Shown here: positions 58,189-64,000 of the stretch, in pieces
How positions within the stretch are numbered: the stretch's first letter is position 1
Layout: every line of letters starts with the position of its first letter
DNA from: Strongylocentrotus droebachiensis
Lineage: Eukaryota; Echinodermata; Echinoidea; Camarodonta; Strongylocentrotidae
DNA length: 64,000 nucleotides
Assembly: GCA_035222895.1 (NCBI GenBank)
Contig: JAVYIG010001819.1
Coordinates: 232,498 to 296,497, forward strand
Direction of reading: 5' to 3'
The notes under the pieces: model-generated
What the model was told of the DNA's origin: nothing
Databases searched by the model: none
What the model saw: the letters and a program-made list of their open reading frames with translations, nothing else
Program-made: the position numbers and the translations under genes

Positions 58189-58464
58189 AATATAACCAGC
58201 TCCAGTATATGGTTAGTGGACCAGCAGAGAGAGAGCTTAGATATTTAGTACAGCATGGTAATGGCAGAGTAGGTGTGATGAGAGAGAGCGGTGAAAAGGG
58301 CTTGGACAGAGGCCGATGAGACAATATCTATGGTTGATAATGTACAGGCAGAGGGGATCGAGGATAAATCAGCATGATAAAAAAAGATTCTCAGTTTACA
58401 GTTACATCATATCATGTATGTTCTTCTTTCAGCATTTTATTGGTTTCTATTTTGTTTGATTAGT

Positions 58465-58809
58465 AAAGATATAGACCGGTGGTGGTAAAATTGCGGATCA
58501 AGGGTTTTGGGTGCAAAATATCCATTCAATATTGTTTAAATATTGCCTTCTGGATGGCAATACTTCAACCTAAATTTGCAAAAAAGCAAAAATATATGCC
58601 CAAATGTTCAATGTTGAAGTGCAATCGCGATATCTATCCAGGCAGGATTGATATGATAATTTATCAAATATATCAATTAGTAGGCAGTTTCCCGGCAAAA
58701 TTTATATCATCATGTATTAGTCAAAACGTATTCTTTCACATGATTGGTAATAAAAGCATCCATATCATTTTTTGAGAGGGGGGCATTTCCAAAACTGGTC
58801 TATACCTTT
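58465..58809. mobile_element. MITE-like element with AAAGATATAGACC termini
   Basis: About 345 bp with inverted ends: AAAGATATAGACCGGTGGTG at the left, and the right end reversed reads AAAGGTATAGACCAGTTTTG. A 98-codon plus-strand open frame covers most of the inside but has no recognisable domain and is probably chance. It lies upstream of the start codon, within the 5' UTR intron if exon 1 is correct. Confidence 0.65.
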
Positions 58810-59731
58810 AGCTCATATGGGTGAATATATAAATAGATGATAGAAGGTGTTAAGCAATAAACAAAGTGTTAGAATATTCCTGTGTACCATTTTATTGATT
58901 TAAGAAAAAGTATATATTTTTCAAATTTGATTAGTTTCAACCACTCATCTTCCACAGTGCATGTAAATTTTCACACAAGAAAACAAGTCATACAAGTCAC
59001 ACTACTTATGCATTTCAAAATCATTTTTAAGTTACTTAGTCAGGAGAAATTTCTATTTAAAAAAAAATTATACACAGGTGTGATGGCAGATACATTTAGA
59101 TCTGAAATATATCTTTACAGGGATAAATTCACAGAGCATGAGCGCAATGAACATTTTTTGTTCTCTCTCTCTATATTGATTGATTACATGTATAACAAAT
59201 GTAACACCTTATAAGAATAAGAATATTGATTCATTTCATAAACATAATGCACATGTATAATGTAGCTAATAAATGCACATACTGAAGTTTGAAAGTGTGA
59301 CATTTTATGTCAAGAATGTTGTGAAATGTAGCTTTTCATTTTCGTTCTTTCAATAATCAAACTGCAACAAAAAAATTGATAAACATGCCATTACATTATA
59401 AAACTAAATGTGTTTTAAGCATTCAGGCACATAAATACTTGTTTTGTGATATAAAACAAAACAAGAGGTAGAGTGTATTTGCTTTACATATTAGATGTAC
59501 CTTTGGATGTCTTAATATGTTAAGTTCAATTCCTCAGAGTTAGATCACTAAGATACAATTGATTAGAAACAATACATGTGAAAATGTAAATGGGAACTCT
59601 CCTACTGATCATGTGTATTACTGAATATCATGCATAAAGAACGCTCATATGTTTTGTAGTACCAAAAATCCTCAAAGTGCGTACACTGTATCTCTTTTCT
59701 CAAATCTTATGATCAAAATAACATTTTATCC

Positions 59732-59749
59732 CACCCCCCCCCCCCCCCC
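59732..59749 (+). repeat. C homopolymer followed by a T run
   Basis: About 16-18 consecutive C, then T6 and a G-rich stretch. Sequence length may be inaccurate here. Confidence 0.8.
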
Positions 59750-62162
59750 TTTTTTGGAGGGGGGAGGGTCAGGGGACACAAATATGTTAGCTAGGCATAC
59801 AACATCATTGACATGAAGTCAAACTGAAATAAATTGTAATTACATGTAGTTTTGTTAACAATCTATTTTAACACATAACATAAGAGAGTTCTCCATAACT
59901 TCTCCATGAACAAATACATGTATAGACACCTACAATGTATCATGACCACATCACAAATGGGGAAATCCCTCACCTTAAGATGACCCCAGCCTAAACAAAA
60001 ATCTTGTTTTTCCAATTTTCACTTCTTTACCAACATGTTTCTCTGATTTTCTGCTGATATATATTCAAGCCAGCTTTCTATTCTCTTAAAATTACATTTA
60101 TCTGACATTCAAAGACAAAATTATTTTATATCATAAATATTTGTAAATGTTTAGATACTGTAAAGAGAAAAAGTTGACTTCTAGTGAAGGTTGAAAAACA
60201 ATGTGTGAACTTTTTCATTCTTTGAATGTCAATGATTAAAAGTATCACAGTAGAAATATCTCCTGCAAAAGGTCGCTATTTAAAATGCCATATCAATTGA
60301 AATACATGTATGACGAATGACTGAAAAGTGAAAAGTTTTGACAAACATTTGGGTGAACTCTTTGTGTGCAGTTCATGTGATCTTCAGCAAATCTGAGTTC
60401 ACTTACAACTGTACATGTACATGTACTTTCCTTTTGATCATTTCAAACTTCACAGTACATATCAATTGTTATTCTATTCATTACATGTACATGTATCAGT
60501 TTGTTACATGTGTATATAATCAACCTCTCCTAATTGCTTCCAGATTCGTCTACAATAATATTGCATGAACCCTAATACAGTTGTAAACTTTAATTTTAAA
60601 GTTTTGATCAAAAGATTTCAGCCCAAGAGATCCAAACAGTGTCATGACTTTCATGGACAGAAGTGTGTTTTTTTTTCACCTTCAAAAGATTCACCTTCCA
60701 ACAGTCAAAAGAAAACACAATTTCATTATTTGTACAGAAAATATTATCCAAAGTATAACAAATTCTTATACCGGTAAGCAGCTGCCATTCACCAATTACG
60801 GTTACATGTATCCTTCTACTATTCACTACAAGCAAAAGCCACAAGTTCTCTTTTGTTTTGTTTCTTGTTAGATATTTATTTACTATTTAGCATTTGGAAA
60901 CAAAGTACAATTCACAGTAACCTATCATATTACCTAATAAACATTAGATCGATCAGACTTTCAAGAGAACTTGGACAGAAGTCTAATCTGAAGTTGACAT
61001 GGGTGTAGCAAAGTTAAATTGCTACAAAAGGTTACGGTATATTGACTTAGATCTACATGTACATTGAAAAGCCCTATCAGGGAATACTAAAATGAGTTCA
61101 TGAAAGTAGATCTAGATCTTTGTGCAAAGTCCAAATCAATTTTTTTTTTCTTTTTTTCTGAGCTAGTGTTTGTGATTGAATTTGTACAGACGTGAATCAA
61201 TCAGATATGATTATTTACGTAGGGGGACCGAACTTTAACATTACAATCCAAAAGACGTGAATTACTTTCAAACCGAGGTTCACCCGAGTCTATCTGTAGG
61301 CGAAGACAGAGAGCTGACCATGCAAGTGACCGTACCACTACCACTATAGTAGACCAAAATTGAAATTGTACGAAATTGGGACCCACAACTTGTACATAAC
61401 AAAAGGGGTGAATAAAACACTGCCAGTTGCATAATTCAAATTTGAAAAGAAAAATGACTGTAATGTTGCTGATAATGAATATTTTTCGACCAGACCTTCA
61501 TAAATGTTTTCAATTCAGGGTCTAAGACTTATGTTTTACAATTTACAATACAACATTTTGACCCCGGCGTTAGTGGTTACAATAAATACAAGTTTTGGGA
61601 TTTTCAGTTTCACAGTTCAAATCCCTGCAAATAATGCCCTTTAATGTTGATCTACACTTCATTGTGAATCTGCAACAAAAAAAAGCATTCTGCAACAGTG
61701 CTGTACTATATGTAGAACAAGCAATATTAACATGGAAATAAAGTTAGTTGCCCAATTCATGTTCAGTGCAGCTCAGTAAAGCTCAGTCTTGCAATCACAT
61801 TCACTTCACACTCGCAGACACACACATTCGGTCACTGAGGTCTCGGTGCATCATCAACCAGTAAGAACAGGCATGCAAAATGTTTTTCATTTCATAATAA
61901 ATTCTGAAGCTCATAGGATGAGATATTATTTTCCCACAAATGTAAAAATCATGCAACTAATGTATTAATATGCCAGCTTTCCGAAATTCTAAATATCCAC
62001 CCAATCCCGGTTAAAACAATGAATGCAAAGCTGCACGCTCAAGCCCAAGCGGACGTGTAATTTGTTAATTAAAAAGATGGAATTTACCTGCACGAACATG
62101 CAAACCCAACATTAAAATAAATACATTTCAAGCCAAATATTAAATAGAATCAAAGAACTTAC

Positions 62163-62294
62163 AGTGGTGGCACTTTTGCAGGACGATAACCGGCGGGTTT
62201 TGATGCCCGTTCATAGAAACAAAGGGTTTGAATATTTTCATCACGATTACTTGTCTACTGATGATGCCGCCATATTGAATGCCTCTTCACTCAT
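62163..62294 (-). other. Probable untranslated first exon with a 15-codon uORF
   Basis: A strong donor, CCACT|gtaagt, lies at 62163/62162 on the minus strand. Upstream of it is an ATGGCGGC-containing stretch. A complete small upstream ORF (62294-62247) begins MSEEAFNMAASS and ends in TAA. No downstream acceptor can be fixed without transcripts, and the transcription start is unknown; the right edge given is only the uORF start. It is called because it is the clearest exon-like donor in the 4 kb upstream of the start codon. Confidence 0.4.
62266..62276 (-). promoter_or_regulatory. YY1-like motif (AATATGGCGGC)
   Basis: On the minus strand the sequence reads AATATGGCGGC, matching the YY1 consensus AANATGGCGGC found near many metazoan transcription starts. 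It overlaps the uORF of the probable first exon, so it may mark the core promoter. It is a short match and could be chance. Confidence 0.35.
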
Positions 62295-64000
62295 TGTGAC
62301 CTCCAAAACAGGGAGATTTAAATGATAAAATGTAGATCCGCTATCTTCACAAATAGACCTCTGGTGATTATAAATAAGGTATTTCTGTAGTTTTAATGAA
62401 TTAATCTATTAAAACAAGCAAAATAAATTACGCATATCCCATTTAGTTCATTTTTAAAAACTTCTTGATTTTTATGCATTTTCGCGGATGAATCTAATGT
62501 TGTGAATGGAGCGACCCTTTTTATTATGTTAATAATACTACACGGTACGAAAAATTCTCTCAAATGTACACACTCGGTATATGATTCTCGAATTTTTCGT
62601 CTATTTTGTTATTTCTCGTCAATTTTGTTACCTGTGGAATAATACATCATATTTTGATTGGTATTGAGGAAAACCTAATCGATCTCTTTATTCTCAGGAT
62701 TGGCTTTTTGGTGCAATAACATGGGGTTTTCGAGTGCAATATATTGCAGTCTACGCACTGTTGAGGTATAGTGGCCTGGACGTAACAGAAAAGCGACCAC
62801 GCACGCCGTCTACTCTGTACACACACAGGGCCCCACCCCCATTTTCAAAACATGGGCGGTATAGATTATTATTCGGGACGCATGATGTAGGCCCATATGA
62901 CTCAATGATGTTTGTGGCTTAATTACTTTTCCTAATTAATAGAAAATTAATAATTTGCTGTATTGGGTTTTTACATTAGTAAGCCCATTTGTTGTTGTCT
63001 TTCCACAAATTTGGTATTCCTATGCCTACATTGTGATCATCAATAATGTGGCGGTGTGTCGATCGCTTCTGTAATAAAAAGGTTACTAGGAGGACCCGTG
63101 GAAAATCCACGGGATTCTAGGGGAGGGCCGGGGGTGGGGGGTTAAATAGATAGAGGCCTATGTGCTATCGAAAATAAAATTAGATTATTTTTATGTAGAC
63201 AATTTTTATAATATATCTGTTTGACCATGAATGGCGCACCGTAACAAAAACTATGTCAGGTAGGATCTCGATAAGTACGATTTATTTGCATTATTATTGT
63301 TGTGATTTCAATGTAGTTTTCATGAAAAAAGTAAAAAAAGCAGAAGCTTGGATTATGATTTTGTTGGCATTGTTCACAAAATTTGTATAATAATTTTTAA
63401 AGTAAAGATTTTACGCGAAAAATCGGACGGTTTGTGCCAATATATATGTAGCAGCCAGCTGCATGCAGTGCACAAATTGGCTCGACTGTGCGTGTGACTG
63501 TGAGCGTAGAATCCAGTGAACAATTTTTTTTTTTTCGGGGGCTCGATCTATATCAAATTTTTGGGAAATTTTCGGGGGTTACTTTTTCAACTTTCGGGGC
63601 TCTTTTTTCTTGGGCTAATTTTTCATTAATTCATTTAAGGATAGTTTGTTTAGTTTGGTAGCGTAGTGTTACGTAAAAAAAGCGTACTTTCTGCATCAAG
63701 TTTCTACGCCGAAAGTACGCGAATTGTTTAAAACATTAATTTGTTTGCGTCCATCTTGCGTACCCCTTTGCGTCCCTCAGGGTATAGTAACGTAGGCCAG
63801 CGTATTCTCAGCGTAGTTGGTACGCAACTCTACTATGGACCCCACGCCAATTAGTGATCGACCTGCCAGTGTCACAAATAAGTTATTAAAAATATGCTCA
63901 TCTGACCGTAATTAAATGCCTAAAACCCCCGAGCCTTCGGGGGTTCGGTTCAGCCCTTTGAACCCGTGGACATCACGCCTGCACTCAACTCGCTTTGAGC
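62295..64000. other. Upstream intergenic region, promoter side
   Basis: No coding sequence recognised on either strand. The area just above exon 1 (62.3-62.65 kb) is expected to hold the promoter; no clear TATA box could be assigned. Further right are two short hairpins (63682-63720 and 63924-63945) and G/T-rich low-complexity sequence near 63.53-63.62 kb. Confidence 0.5.
63924..63945. repeat. Perfect 9-bp hairpin, AACCCCCGA/TCGGGGGTT
   Basis: Stem of nine base pairs with a 4-nt GCCT loop. Function unknown; looks like a bacterial terminator stem but has no such role expected in this genome. It is followed by a more GC-balanced stretch up to the window edge. Confidence 0.6.

Larger units (their letters stand above)
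58189..62162 (-). other. 5' UTR of exon 2 and probable first intron
   Basis: Between the start codon and the probable first exon the sequence is AT-rich, with many TACATGTA palindromes (e.g. near 60416 and 60486), the MITE-like element at 58465 and a C homopolymer near 59740. The acceptor that begins exon 2 is not evident; CAACCATAG near 58330 is one candidate. No coding sequence recognised. Confidence 0.5.

Noticed and set aside
58479-58775. 98-codon plus-strand open frame within the MITE-like element.
   Set aside because: No recognisable domain and the element is too small to be autonomous; treated as chance.
62163-62238. An ATG in the probable first exon opening MKIFKPFVSMNG, as the true start.
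   Set aside because: It has no similarity to the family, and joining the exon directly to exon 3 gives an immediate TGA. The ATG at 58188 has an upstream in-frame stop and joins in phase.
62734-62922. 62-codon plus-strand open frame, possible divergent gene.
   Set aside because: No similarity recognised and no clear exon structure; not enough to call a gene.

Overview
The window is animal nuclear DNA. It is AT-rich, dense in introns, and scattered with tRNA-derived SINEs and short inverted-repeat elements. It is dominated by one very large gene on the minus strand. Codon-by-codon reading recovers a complete orthologue of the COMPASS-type histone H3K4 methyltransferase KMT2C/KMT2D (MLL3/MLL4). 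The repeat style (TACATGTA-rich introns, SINEs with a GGTTCGAA B box, TTAA-flanked MITE-like elements) and a single pre-duplication KMT2C/D gene suggest a marine invertebrate deuterostome, most likely a sea urchin. That organism call is inference.

Layout, in gene order (right to left). 62.3-64 kb is upstream sequence. About 62.16-62.29 kb is a probable untranslated first exon. The start codon is at 58188-58186, and an in-frame stop lies a few codons upstream of it. Coding exons then run down to the stop codon at 3579-3577. I placed 51 coding exons by splice-site dinucleotides, reading phase and similarity to the KMT2C/D family. All junction phases agree, and the exons sum to 14,793 nt (4,930 residues plus stop), close to the size of vertebrate KMT2C. 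From 3576 to 1 is the 3' UTR and downstream sequence.

The protein reads, in order: an AT-hook-like basic N-terminus; a first extended PHD (residues ~178-388); a first PHD cluster (~390-600); a second PHD cluster (~800-1010); His-rich and acidic linkers; an HMG-box-like segment (~1510-1575); and two giant exons of 2.8 and 4.1 kb. These giant exons encode Pro/Met/Gln/Ser-rich disordered sequence with coiled coils and two LxxLL motifs. They are followed by a C/H zinc cluster (~4160-4210), a second extended PHD (~4404-4535), FYRN and FYRC, a WDR5-binding (WIN) motif, SET and post-SET. The Lpt-like (PHD) and Trr-like (SET) halves, separate genes in Drosophila, are fused here as in vertebrates.

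I see no second protein-coding gene. Introns hold several tRNA-derived SINEs, at least six kinds of inverted-repeat (MITE/foldback-like) element, a 1.43 kb composite element with internal tandem repeats, and a very recent 562 bp tandem duplication. I found no wholly new biological system. The points most worth a second look are the full gene model, the in-frame repeat expansions and alternative splice choices, and the families of small inverted-repeat elements.
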